Assembly (NCBI GenBank): GCA_947034895.1
Contig: OX344763.1
Coordinates: 7,938,501 to 8,002,500 of the forward strand
Length of the DNA stretch: 64,000 nucleotides
Direction: 5' to 3'
Source of the DNA: Rhytidiadelphus loreus
Lineage: Eukaryota; Streptophyta; Bryopsida; Hypnales; Hylocomiaceae
The position numbers and the translations under genes were made by a program. Positions 48,338-59,182 of the stretch are shown here, piece by piece. Within the stretch, counting starts at the first letter, position 1, and every line of letters begins with the position of its first letter. The notes beneath the pieces are model-generated. The model made no database searches. It saw only the letters and a program-made list of their open reading frames with translations, and was not told the origin of the DNA.

Positions 48338-49978
48338 ATGTCTAATCCAGGAGAAGGGAGTAGTACAATGCGTCCGTCTCTATGGGATATTAACCACGAT
48401 AACCCCCGGGAATGGGAGAATGCTACAAGGAAATATGTAAGGGGCACCGACCTTGACAATCCCGCGGAGTTCCAAGTGACTATTGACTCATACGAGTCAA
48501 CGGGTGGAGAGTCATCATCAAAGTCGAAGAAGTCAAAGACAGCACATGATAAGGACCCAACTTATCCTCCACGTGATTATTCAATATTTGCACAGCGAGT
48601 GTGTTTCGAATGGTATGAGGGACGCACTGTGGAATTCCTAGAGTCTACATACTTGAGGCATAAAGAATCAGGCATCATTAAGTTGAAGAGAGATTTGAGC
48701 ACTTTTATTCTAAAAAAGTGCAAAGAATCCCCGAAATATGCTGACGTGGATGAAACGTACTTTGGCAACTATGAGAAGTGGATGGAGAACGTGCTCATGG
48801 AAATCATTTTCAATACCAAAAAAATCATTGTAGAGCACCGACCTATAGTCCCTGGGTGTGAAAATAAGGAGACCATCGAATTCCACGCAAAAATGGCATG
48901 GTGGCAGAAAGCGGCGTCTAGACTATCGAAGACTGTATCTAGGGCGATGGGGTGGCAGTTGGACGCATTGACGGCTGCTCTTTCTCAAAACAGTGGATCG
49001 TCTCTCATGTGGATCAATTCTAGTGCAAAAGTGGTTCCGCTTAGTGGATATGACCAACAAGGGGGGTATGGAAAGGTGCGTAAGGTATACATTGATGGCA
49101 TGTCTACAATACCCAAGCATGTACATTTTGCAGGGAAGGTGTCAAAGCAAACAAACACGCGTGATGCGAGATATGAACAATCCATTGAGGCCTTGGTGTG
49201 TCCTTTAAATCACCCAGCCATTGTTAAATTTGTGGCTATCCACGCCAATATAATGGAGGCCTACACGTTGTGGTGGAATGGTGGTAATTTGAACAAACTT
49301 GTTCGCTTGAATGAGAAGGTTGTGCCACATGCCGATTGGCACGAAATCAAGTTGGTGAAGGAACTTCAACAAGAGCAGGTGAAGCAAATTAGCCTCTTTC
49401 GAAGGCACAAGGCGAAGTTAGCATGGGCCCTTGTTTATGTGACAAGTCTTGTACACAATGAAGGTGTTCTACACAACGATTTGTCTCCCAACAACATATT
49501 AATCCATTATCCGCCGTACTCGGATGATGTTATAAACATTGGGATTTGCGATTGGGGAATTGCCAGTCGTATACAAGAGGGAGCTTCCTCACATTTTGGA
49601 TACAAAACCACGAAAGAGAGGGATGACATGTTGAAAGGCAGATGGTGGGTGGCTCCAGAGTTGTTCTATGTGTTTGGGCCAAAGGGTTCAGAAACGAGCC
49701 TTGACAAGATGCAAGCCAGGCACAAGTATACAGTTAAGTCTGATTCGTTTTCTATTGGTAAATTGATTTGGAACATGAAAATTGGTTATATGGGTGAATA
49801 TGACAGGGAACTATTCAAAAACCCTGAGTCGGGAAAGTTCTTTACAATGAAGTTACGTGCGCTTATGGATCTTGACTTACAGACGAGACTCACATGCTCT
49901 GAGGTGGTAGCTTCACTCATGCTTCCACCCTGGAATATGAAACCTCCAGAATTAGTTTTTCGGGACTCCGTGTTGTAG
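48338..49978 (+). CDS. Atypical protein kinase of element D (intact)
   Basis: 546 codons from MSNPGEGSSTMRPS. The first about 230 residues include a basic serine/lysine stretch (SSSKSKKSKTAHDK) and an unrecognised helical region. Kinase motifs follow: GYDQQGGYGKVRKV (glycine loop, about 238-248), FAGKVS (ATP lysine, about 266), WWNGGNL hinge region, HNDLSPNNIL (catalytic loop, about 379), CDWG (about 405), VAPEL (about 439) and SDSFSIGKLIW. All core catalytic residues (K, D, N, D, E) are present, so activity is plausible despite HND for HRD and DWG for DFG. It is homologous along its length to the broken element A kinase. Its substrate is unknown; the transposase or RING partner is a guess. 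Confidence 0.88.
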   Translation: MSNPGEGSSTMRPSLWDINHDNPREWENATRKYVRGTDLDNPAEFQVTIDSYESTGGESSSKSKKSKTAHDKDPTYPPRDYSIFAQRVCFEWYEGRTVEFLESTYLRHKESGIIKLKRDLSTFILKKCKESPKYADVDETYFGNYEKWMENVLMEIIFNTKKIIVEHRPIVPGCENKETIEFHAKMAWWQKAASRLSKTVSRAMGWQLDALTAALSQNSGSSLMWINSSAKVVPLSGYDQQGGYGKVRKVYIDGMSTIPKHVHFAGKVSKQTNTRDARYEQSIEALVCPLNHPAIVKFVAIHANIMEAYTLWWNGGNLNKLVRLNEKVVPHADWHEIKLVKELQQEQVKQISLFRRHKAKLAWALVYVTSLVHNEGVLHNDLSPNNILIHYPPYSDDVINIGICDWGIASRIQEGASSHFGYKTTKERDDMLKGRWWVAPELFYVFGPKGSETSLDKMQARHKYTVKSDSFSIGKLIWNMKIGYMGEYDRELFKNPESGKFFTMKLRALMDLDLQTRLTCSEVVASLMLPPWNMKPPELVFRDSVL

Positions 49979-50939
49979 TGTGATAGAAGAATACCATAGT
50001 ATCATTTTGGAGTAGTACTTCTAGTACATGTAATCAAATTTTAATATGAAGTGCCATTTTCCCCAAATTGGCAATATTGTGGATCTATTCTTCATGGTAT
50101 GTTGTATTGAATCTCTCATATCAATGTTTGTATTTTGCTGCAATGAATGAATTAAATAGGCTCAATGTTCCAGTAAGATATCCTACAGTAAGATATATAG
50201 CCTTGGAATAATGGAGTCCATTTTCCTTCTAAAAAGCATTGACAATCGGCACTTGTATTGGTTCATCCGGCAAAAAAGGATGACTTTCTTGTAATCTTAA
50301 TAGGTTTTTGGCAATAAAAACGACATTTCTCAATTGGTTTGAATGGGCCAGAAAAAATGGGAACATAAGGGTTAAATGCAATACACCATTTTTAGGTGAA
50401 ATTAATTTCACCTTTATATGTAGAAATTACGTTTTCTCTCAACAAAACCATTTTGGTCTACAAATTAAAAATTAAATTTTGAATTTGCCTTTTAATGTTT
50501 CACAAAACATTTTTACAAAGAGTACCTTGAAGGCTTCTTCCAGGTTCATTACTTTTGAATACAAGGTCAAAATATTCTTGTAAGATCTATATGTTTGAGC
50601 CATAATCGAAAACTAATAAAAGTTTCTTTAGATGTGAATTTAACCCCTGAAGTTCGAAGGCCATTATAGGTTCAGAACCACTAAAAACCGTCACTTTGGC
50701 TACTTTGAAAAAAAATCTTGAAGTGCATTACAATAAGAGTGCATTAATTATTAAGCCCTATGTGCCTAAGCCTTTCCCTCTTGTATTTTTCCTATGAAAA
50801 AAAAGCATGGACTTACAGTAATTGGGATTGAAGCAAGTTTCCTATTTATTTTTTAATCTAACCGTATGAATGTTTAAACAACTTGCTTGTTAGTAGGCAC
50901 ATATAATGTTGACTTCTTGTACAATTTAAAGCAAATTCA
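49979..50939. other. AT-rich 3' flank of the kinase gene
   Basis: No gene. Around 50640-50720 there is a weak inverted match to 41285-41330 (block GGCCTTCG). Nothing else seen. Confidence 0.4.
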
Positions 50940-51182
50940 TAAAACATCCTAAAATGCATTGGGCATTTGAGGGTTACGGTTTGGATTCTAGGGTTCTACT
51001 TTGCGAGGGCTTTGTAGGGTTTTCGGTTCATGATTGTAGGGCTTCAAAATATTGAAGCCTTGTGAGGGACCATTTAATAAAATGATCATGTGATATAATT
51101 GTAAGCTATGTAGAAAATATTCTATGATCTCACCTACCATGACAACAATGTTCTCTAAGTGACTCTTTCAAATACTGATGTA

Positions 51183-51475
51183 GGGGCGACCGCGGGTCCA
51201 GAGAAGGGGGAAATTGGGGACTTCCTTCAGCGGTGCTGGGGCGACTTCGTGTGGGGCGACCGCGGGTAGGGCGACTACGGGTCCAGAAAAGGGGGAAATT
51301 GGGGACTTCTTTCTGCGGTGCTGGGGCGACCTCGGGTGGGGCGACTTCGGGTGGGGCGACCGCGGGTCCAGAGAGGAGGGAAAAACTCACGCATTTGAAA
51401 TTCCCTCTTTTCTGGGACTTGGGCGACCTCGGGTAAGGCGACTTCGGGTGGGGCGACTTCGGGTCCAAAATGGGG
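51183..51475. repeat. Second orphan GGCGAC-type array, element D
   Basis: GGGGCGACTTCGGGTGGGGC and GGGGCGACCGCGGGTCCAGA units interspersed with two copies of a longer block ending GGGGGAAATTGGGGACTTC. No gene follows in the direction in which promoter arrays usually point. Confidence 0.6.
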
Positions 51476-51579
51476 AGACTAATTTTTGTTGGGCGGCTGA
51501 TGGTATTTTGAAGCCCTGTAGAATCAAAGAAAAAAATGAATAAAGATGGGATGGACAAGGAGTGGTGCATCGAAGGTGA

Positions 51580-51860
51580 TTCCCGATGTGACCAACGAGA
51601 AGGTGAAGTAGTGGAAGGGATTCTCAGACAAGGGTCGACTTCTTCAAATTCAAGTGGAGTCTGGGAGGTCTACGGTTTGATTCCCAACCCGGTGTACATG
51701 ATGTACGAGGTTCTGGTTTGGGCTTATGGGTTCGGTCAAGGACCTCTTCGACCTCCGCAGTGAGATAGAAAACATCTCACTGCGGAGGTCGAGGAGGTCT
51801 TTGGTCAAACCTTCGAAGCATGACACCTGGCCTAGACCGAGGTCTGTACGGGAATTTTTG
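51580..51860 (+). repeat. tRNA-like SINE segment with hairpin, copy 3
   Basis: A-box-like GGTGAAGTAGTGG (51602-51614) and B box GGTTTGATTCCC (51674-51685). The hairpin 51741-51799 has 26-bp arms (GACCTCTTCGACCTCCGCAG and its complement) with one mismatch and a 7-nt loop. The stem sequence is quite different from copies 1 and 2, but the structure and position are the same. Confidence 0.6.
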
Positions 51861-52850
51861 AAACTTTAAAGTAACTAATTTGTAATGATATACAGTATTT
51901 TAGAATTCACTTGTGCTAAATCATTATTTAATTAGAATTGTTCGTCATTATGGACAATGACGAAGATGTACTTGCGAATGAAATTTGATTTTAGAAGAGG
52001 GGTGTTTGCATAATCTATTTAGAGTCAAAAGATAAGTTTAGCTTAACAATTAGAATGCATTACTAATGACCCCCTAAGTGCCTATGCCTTTCCAACTGTA
52101 TTTTTCCTTTATGAAAAGAGCATGGACTTATAGTTATTTCCATTGAAGCAAGTTTTATGAAACAAGAACCTAACCATAGGAATGTTTAATTAGCTTGTGT
52201 ATTAGTATGCACGTTTCATGAAGGTGCAATATTGGATAAGAGTTGTGAGATGATAACCTACCAAATTTACTTTTTAATGGTTGAGTGTATTGCTTATAAA
52301 AATAAATTTGGGATTGGAGTTGAAATGAAGAACTACAAATTATATTGGCACACTAAAATGTTCTCTTCCAAAACTTAATATCACTTGAAAAAGCTATTAA
52401 ACTCATTACATGTTGGGAATATTTTTAATTGCGGTGGCCCACGATTTTACTACCACCTATTCATTGATACATAAATTGTACTTCCTTTCTCCATTTGTGA
52501 GGATGTGAAAGTAAATATAAGGTAGAAGGCTCTAAAATGGAGTGGGCATTAAAAATGGACTCTATAAGTGGCTTTGAAATGGACAAACTGTAGTTCATAA
52601 ATTGACCTCCATAATCATTAAATGATTTGAGAAAAAAAAATTATCAATTGTAAAAGCCAATTCATTCTCTTTACTTCCCCATTTTTCTTTAGAAGTTGCA
52701 AGTGAACGTTTTACGGGAGACCTAGGGGCATAAGTAGGGACCTATGACACAAGTCCTTTGGAAATTTACAATTAATTAAAAAATACTTAAAAAAAATGAA
52801 ATCACTTGTGTTAGATTCTTCTTTTATTTTTCTTTGTCTGAAAAATGATC

Positions 52851-53160
52851 TAAAAATATTTTCATTGAAGTAAATACATGAAAAAGGGAGATCAGTCTTG
52901 AGATGAGCCATTTGTGAGGGCCAGGGTGAATTGACTCCCTCATTGCCCAACTAGGGCTTGCCCTAGAATTTATTATTTGCACTGCTTAATTTTTGGGGGA
53001 ATTCTAAAATCATATTTGTTATCAGAGGCCCCAAATTACTTCTAGGAGATGCAAGAATTACCCAAAAGTTGGCAGAATATAGGGGGCTTTTCTTAAAAAT
53101 CTAAGTTGACGGGGGCAATGAGGGGGTCAATTCTCCCTCTGCATTTCCTGAGTCTACTAC
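52851..53160. other. Spacer without genes, element D
   Basis: AT-rich; no gene or repeat recognised. Confidence 0.4.
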
Positions 53161-53162
53161 CT

Positions 53163-53400
53163 TTCCCTGGACCCGCGGTCGCCCTGAAGCCGCACGCACC
53201 CTTCCTGGACCCGCGGTCACCCAGAATTCCCTATACCCGCGGTCGCCCCACTTAACGCACTCGCCCCCCTAAATCCTGATCCCGCACGCGCCCAAGGCGA
53301 CTTCGGGTACAAATGCAGTCGCCACGGACGCGAGCTACCACTTTCTTTTCCAGTGCTGTGCATCGGCTTCCATATGCTTTCAAGCGTCTGGATGCGTGTT
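53163..53400 (+). promoter_or_regulatory. GGCGAC-type array and leader block before the 53506 gene
   Basis: CCCGCGGTCGCCC and CGCACGCGCCC units end in GGCGACTTCGGGTACAAATG, a TATA-like sequence joined to the array motif as before the kinase. A diverged leader block (GGCTTCCATATGCTTTCAAG) follows at about 53364-53383. The ATG is about 110 bp later. Confidence 0.65.
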
Positions 53401-53505
53401 CGTGCACTGGAATCTTGTGTCTAGGACACTTTTTGTGTTGTCGTCGATTGTGGAAGACCATACTTTCTGAGCACTTGGAGGATACCAACACATCCTATAT
53501 TCACC

Positions 53506-55083
53506 ATGGCCCCCCCCTTTAAGAAGGCAAAGAAGAAAGGAGAGCGCCATAGTCGGAATGTAGCCATCCTTTTGGACCCAACAGCAAGGGCATTTCCAAA
53601 TTGGCAAAACGTACAATCGGATTGGACGTTCAACACTTGCAAGGCCTACGTAGGGTGGTGCCATATCGATAAGCTATTCCCTTACTTCCGGCACGATGTC
53701 CATATCAGCCAAAACAATGCTAATCTTCACTACTGCAGAGATGATGCATTTGTGCAACGGTGCATCGAAGTTTACCGGACATTATATCAAAAACCAACAG
53801 TGAAGGGGAGTCAAGTTTCATTGGGTATATGCCAAATGGTCTATGCAGAGCTACAATTGCGACGAACTGTGGATTGGAGGACCATTAAGAAAACCCCCAA
53901 TAGCATAGTTCCCACTACCAAAGACATTCCAAGGGCGGATCCATCAAATAATCCGAGGGATGGATTAGGGCCCAAAAAACATTTCAAAGAAGAAGTGTCG
54001 GATGAAGACTACGATTGGGGCCAGTCGTCCACCTCCACCGACTCGGATGAAGAAGACATTGCAGACCCTATGCCCCCAAATGAAGATCCAATACTTGAAG
54101 AAAATATGGCAGCGGTGGTACCTTTTGTTGGAGACTCAGAAGGGGCAGTAGTATTGCATGTCGCGCCTCTTAGATCGTTGGAGCCAATGCACTTCCGTCA
54201 TCTTGAGGAAGACGAAGTTCTTCAACATGTATATGCACGCATGCGAGAAATGGAGGAAGACAAGGAGGAGGGCGAGATCGGGTTGCAACGAGATGCTGAA
54301 CAAGCATTGGTGATTTTTGATTCATGTGAAGAACTACCTCTTCAAGAAGCAGGAAGGGAAGTATTATATCTTGAAGACACGAGGAGGCAAGGAAAAGAAG
54401 CTTATAAAGCCCAGTTGAAGGCTATTCTTGGTAGACTGGTAGAAATAGAAATGGAATGTGAAAGGCAGCGTGAACGCACTAGTGGTGACATTGAGGACAA
54501 CGATGAGCACACCCTTGAAGCACTAATCATAAGCGGGAAAGTTCATTTGTTAGTTCAACAAAAGGAAATGGACGAGCTGGAGCAATTTTATTTGAAATTC
54601 AATAAAGGCAAAGATGGAGGCTCTACCTCAAATTCCACCCCGTTCTTGGATAAACGAATGGCCAAAATAATGGAAGAGTGTTTGGCAGAAGAAAAACGAT
54701 TGAATACCGAAAGGAAAGCTGTGGAAGAGGCGCAGTCAAGGTTGAATGACCTAAAAGAAACCACGGTTGTAGGCCCCATTGACCTTCTAATGGCTTTGGA
54801 TGCATTATTAGTAGATGAAGAGCATTGTGTGCTGACATCAGAGGTAGCTTCCTTGAAGCAGAAGTTAGTTTCTTTGAAGAAGCTTGAACACCAGTTTCAG
54901 AAGCACATAGATTTCCGGACTGCACACATTGGTTATGCGAGAACGTTCAAGAATTTTTGGATCAAAAACAAGATGTGGAACCATGACCTACCCCTTTTGA
55001 AGAGTGCTTATAGAATTGCGGCCCATGAGTTTGAAGTCATGAAGAAGAAAAGGGAAGAGGAGGCCAATATGGATGTTGCATGA
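53506..55083 (+). CDS. Second shared-domain coiled-coil protein, element D (intact)
   Basis: 525 codons, ATG in TTCACCATGGCC context. A basic start (KKAKKKGERHSR) precedes the shared domain at residues about 37-126 (SDWTFNTCKAYVGWCHIDKL, then VDWRTIK). Then an acidic serine-rich segment (SSTSTDSDEEDIAD) and long charged coiled coils to the end. The block RNVAILLDP just before the domain matches RVAILLHP in the 41885-43264 protein, so these two are paralogues within D. No RING finger or catalytic motif. Structural or DNA-bound role is inference only. Confidence 0.85.
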   Translation: MAPPFKKAKKKGERHSRNVAILLDPTARAFPNWQNVQSDWTFNTCKAYVGWCHIDKLFPYFRHDVHISQNNANLHYCRDDAFVQRCIEVYRTLYQKPTVKGSQVSLGICQMVYAELQLRRTVDWRTIKKTPNSIVPTTKDIPRADPSNNPRDGLGPKKHFKEEVSDEDYDWGQSSTSTDSDEEDIADPMPPNEDPILEENMAAVVPFVGDSEGAVVLHVAPLRSLEPMHFRHLEEDEVLQHVYARMREMEEDKEEGEIGLQRDAEQALVIFDSCEELPLQEAGREVLYLEDTRRQGKEAYKAQLKAILGRLVEIEMECERQRERTSGDIEDNDEHTLEALIISGKVHLLVQQKEMDELEQFYLKFNKGKDGGSTSNSTPFLDKRMAKIMEECLAEEKRLNTERKAVEEAQSRLNDLKETTVVGPIDLLMALDALLVDEEHCVLTSEVASLKQKLVSLKKLEHQFQKHIDFRTAHIGYARTFKNFWIKNKMWNHDLPLLKSAYRIAAHEFEVMKKKREEEANMDVA

Positions 55084-56275
55084 TTTTGGGCTAGAGGTAG
55101 TCTTCTAGTAAATAATAGACTAATAGGTAGTTGTTTTTCTAAACTTGTGTGTATTGGAAGGGTTGCTTTGACCTTTAGAACCACCTCATGTTGTACAATG
55201 GGGTCCATGTTTTGTTTCTTCAATAAAGATATATAAATATTCCTATATGAATTAGCTTTTATGTGTTTTGAAGATCTAATTCTTGATGATTAGACACATG
55301 TCAAATACATTTATTGCATGTGTTGTAGGTCAGTTTTCTACGTAGACTTTTGTGCTTTCATTTACACAAAATACCAACAATGTAATAATACCATTGTCTT
55401 TTTAAGAAATTCATACCGAACATCCAAACAATTATTTATATTTGAACAACTTCATACAATTTCTAGTTTGCCATGTACATCAATTGCAAGATCTTCCTAC
55501 AATGTGAAAATAAATAAAGTTTACTATAGATTTGAAGATATTCCTAAATCCTAAACCCGTAAGGACTGAAATAGTTTGTTTTGGCATCATAGTGATGTTT
55601 AGAAGGGAAACATGAATAGAATTTGTAGTATCTCCTTTGGCACAACATTTTTTAAAGGATTAAATTCGAAGCCTACCAAATTTTAGAAGTTCTCACTACG
55701 TGGTTCAAATGTTTTTGTATGATAAGTAGTTTTCAATACTTAGCATTCAGTTGGTCCCCCGAAAAATTAATGATATTCTTCACAAATGACAAGGCATTTC
55801 CAATAACAAAATTGATATTGAAATTGGTTCTTAATTTCTTATGATTTATATCTATGTGAAAAACTTTGAATCATTTCATTTTGATTGCTTGCCAAACAAT
55901 ATTGTTCATAACTTTCACATTACTAATCGAAATGGAATGAATCAAAGCTACACATGTAGACAAAAATATGACCTTTAAGAAGAAAAAAATTAAAAAATTA
56001 ATTTCAAATTATTGTAGATTTCTTTTTCTGCCCTGAGACGTTCCTTACAAATTATGTTAAAGATGCCATAACTTTTGTTCCCGGAATCCCAGGTACCAAT
56101 TGCAACAAAATTTATATTCCCATGAAGGTAATAAGCTCTTGTATATTATGAGATAGTTTCCAAAAAATTCATTAAAAATTGAGATCATAGGAACCTGCCC
56201 AAAATCCATATTGTTCCTTGAGGGGACAATGGTCCTTTAGGGGTTAAGTTAATCTTTATGCACATGAAGTTGCCC
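55084..56275. other. AT-rich 3' flank, partly a diverged inverted copy of 40360-40720
   Basis: No gene. The stretch 55870-56240 matches the spacer after the RING gene in reverse orientation. Confidence 0.45.
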
Positions 56276-56279
56276 TTCT

Positions 56280-56730
56280 TTCCCCCGAGGTCGCCCATGG
56301 CACTCGAAGTCTCCCATGAAACCCGAAGTCGCCCATGTGGGACCCGAAGTCGCCCATCTGAGACCCGAAGTCGCCCATCCGGGACTCGAAGTCGCCCTCC
56401 CTGGACCCGAAGTCGTCCTCCCTGGACTCGAAGTCGCCCTCCCTGGACCCGAAGTCGCCCTCCCTGGACCCGAAGTCGCCCCACCTGGACCCGAAGTCGC
56501 CCTCCCTGGACCCGCGTTCGCCCTATTTCGGACCAGAAGTCGCTTGCCGGAACCCGCGTTCGCACCATGTGACCCGAAGTCGACTACTGCAAAGGCGCGC
56601 GCCTCCATATGCCTGGAGGTGGACCAGCGGTCGGGTAGGGCGACCTCGGGTGTAATAGAGTTTGGTAGCGGCGCCCTAAAACCATCCTTGGAGCGTGTGG
56701 AGGGAAGACCGAAAGCACTATAAATGTAGA
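56280..56730 (+). promoter_or_regulatory. GGCGACTTCGGG array with TATA box, transposase promoter of element D
   Basis: About a dozen units of 15-18 bp, CCCTGGACCCGAAGTCGC, very regular from 56390 to 56510. A further unit GGCGACCTCGGGTG precedes a TATAAAT box (56719-56725). The most likely transposase ATG is about 220 bp downstream. Confidence 0.75.
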
Positions 56731-56944
56731 GGAACAACATTGGATTTCCATTGCTCTGTTGATGAACATATGGCTTGGATCTTCTCAAGAGGCTTCATGC
56801 AATGTTATATTCTTCAGAGGGCAACAACCTTGCTTTGAGTGGTTAGAAAACTACTCGAAGCAGTGGCTTTGTCATAATTTTTTTTCCGAAGCACTTGGGT
56901 ACATATACGTTTCGGTTTGGAATAACGCAGATCAGATAAACAAT

Positions 56945-59182
56945 ATGGCAAACCGAGGAGCGGGGAGGAGGACGAACATAAATGATACTCGAAGAGCCAC
57001 AAAGGAGTGGGATCCCTGGTTGGTTATTGAAACAAACCCCGCTCGTTCCGCAAATACGAGGACTTGTATTTTTTGTGGTTGGAACAAAGTTTTCGTGCGG
57101 AAGCAGGCATTTGGTCACTTTGGTTACCCCCATACATCAATAGTGGAACGTTGTAAACGTATTCCATCCGTAGTCCTCGAATTATTCAGAAACTGTGAAG
57201 GGATTGTACCAAAAGAAATGAGTTTGGAGGAGATGCATGGAGTAGATCTTGAGGTTGATGTTGTTGCTGAGTCCGTTGCAGGGTATACTGTGGATGCATC
57301 AGTGGAAGGGTCTGTGGACCCAAGCGACAGGACAGAAGCACCTAATGCACCGCCTCGTAATCCAGATTCAACGAATTCTACTCCTGTGACGGTGAGAAGG
57401 ATGCGCTCAACCTCGATTTCTCGTCAACAAAGCATGGATGAATCATTCCGGGTCAATGAAAGACAAAACTTGGACAGACTATGGGCTTCTTTCTTTTATG
57501 AGGCTAACATTGCATTCAATGTGGTGCGGCACCCAGCCTTTGTGAATGCTGTGAAAGCAACTTCGACATGTGGATTTCCATATTCCCCGCCATCGTACAA
57601 TGCGGTGTGCACTAAACTACTTGATGTGAAGAAGGAGGCTGTTACGAAAATGGTCAGTAGTCGAACAAAGAGTTCTATTACCCAATATGGAGCCACTATC
57701 TGTTCAGATGGATGGTCAGATACGAATCACCGTCCCTTGTTGAATATGATGCTCGTTTGCCCTGCGGGTGATGTCTTCCTGGGATCGGTTGACACCACAG
57801 GAGAGAGGAAAGACATGGCGTATACGGTGAATACAATGGCTACCTACATAGAGCAGGTGGGACCAGGAAATATTGTCCAATTGTGTACAGACAATGTTTC
57901 CGTAATGACAGGGTCAATGCGCGAGTTGCAAGCAAGGTATCCCCACATGTATACGCAAGGATGTGCCGCACATATATTGGACTTACTTTTGGAAGACTGG
58001 GGAAAGGAAAAAAGGATCAAAGATCTAGTGGATAAGGCCAAGGCAATTGTGAAGTTTATAAAGAAATACCACTTGACTTTGGGTCTTTTCCGTAAGTACT
58101 CGCCGAAGAAGTCATTGAGACTTCCCGCGGCCACACGCTTCGCAGTGCATTTTCTCATGATAGACCGTTTGGTAGAGTGCAAACAAGCGCTTCAATTCGT
58201 GGTGGGGGATGAGACGTATATGCCATTTGAGAATAGTTTGGTCAGCAGAACAAATGGACTCATTACAAGAGAGCGGGCCCGTAAAGCGCGAGAGGACATA
58301 GTTTCGGAAGTGTTTTGGGTGGAATGCGGTAATTTCCAGCACATGGTTCTTCCAGTGATTCTTGCTCTGCGCCAGTTCGATGGCAAAATACTGGCGATGC
58401 CAAAAGCTTGGATAATAATGAGTAGCCTTCGTCAGCACGTGTGCACTTTAAAGGAGGCTCCGTTCATTCTTGATGAGTAGACCGCGACGAAGTTCCTAAA
58501 ACAATTTGATGCTCGTTGGAAGTTGATGTGCATGGACCTCTATTATGCAGGGGCATTGTTGAACTCGTATTTGACAGATGTGGAAGAGCTTCATAACAAT
58601 GGAGAGGCAAAGCGGGCATTGAATCGAGTCATCAGAAAATTGAGCGGACCATTGAATGTGGATGAAGATGAAGCAATTGCTGAGTTGACGGAATTTGAAG
58701 AGAAGTCGGGTCCCTTTGATCCATTACAAGAGGCTCCAGATGTTACTCGATGTAACTTGTTGCCTCATCAATGGTGGAATCGTGTGGGTGGGAACGCTCT
58801 TCCAAAAATAGCAAGGAGAGTTTTGTCTCTGACATGCTCAGCATCATCTTGTGAAAGAAACTGGAGCATGTATTCGTTTGTACACGATAAAGTGCGTAAT
58901 CGCCTAGCCACAAAGAAGGCTGAGATGTTGGTGTATATCTACACCAACAGCAAATTGGAACGTGAAAAACAAGGACACAATCCAACACTATTCTACGAAA
59001 AGTACCTTGTAGATGGAGATACAGATGAAGAGAATGAGGAACCATATTCTTCGGGGGACGAAGATGAAGTTAGGTTTAGAGATTTGAGAGAAGAACAGAG
59101 ACGTGTGGTAGTAGAAGAACGCCTCCGTGGAAATAGGTGGGTTGGTATAGTGCCCCGTGTAGGTAGTCCTCCACGAGGATGA
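56945..59182 (+). pseudogene. BED-hAT transposase of element D, one in-frame stop
   Basis: Start placed at MANRGAGRRTNINDT (56945); an upstream in-frame ATG at 56762 is possible but gives an unrelated N-terminus. A BED-like finger (CIFCGWNKVF, FGHFGYPH) lies at residues about 38-65, then the core with ICSDGWSD, LCTDNVSVM and GCAAHILDLLL. A TAG at 58478-58480 (after FILDE) interrupts the core. The same frame continues with DLYYAGALLNSYL and the dimerisation block SSCERNWSMYSFVHD. It ends at a TGA (59180-59182). Apart from the TAG it is open, so a single mutation separates it from a functional gene; suppression or readthrough cannot be excluded. Confidence 0.85.

Larger units (their letters stand above)
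50940..52850 (-). repeat. Right arm of the large inverted repeat in element D
   Basis: Reverse-oriented counterpart of 43893-45860. It contains its own orphan array (51183-51475) and SINE-like segment (about 51580-51860). The arms have diverged by many substitutions and small indels. Confidence 0.75.
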
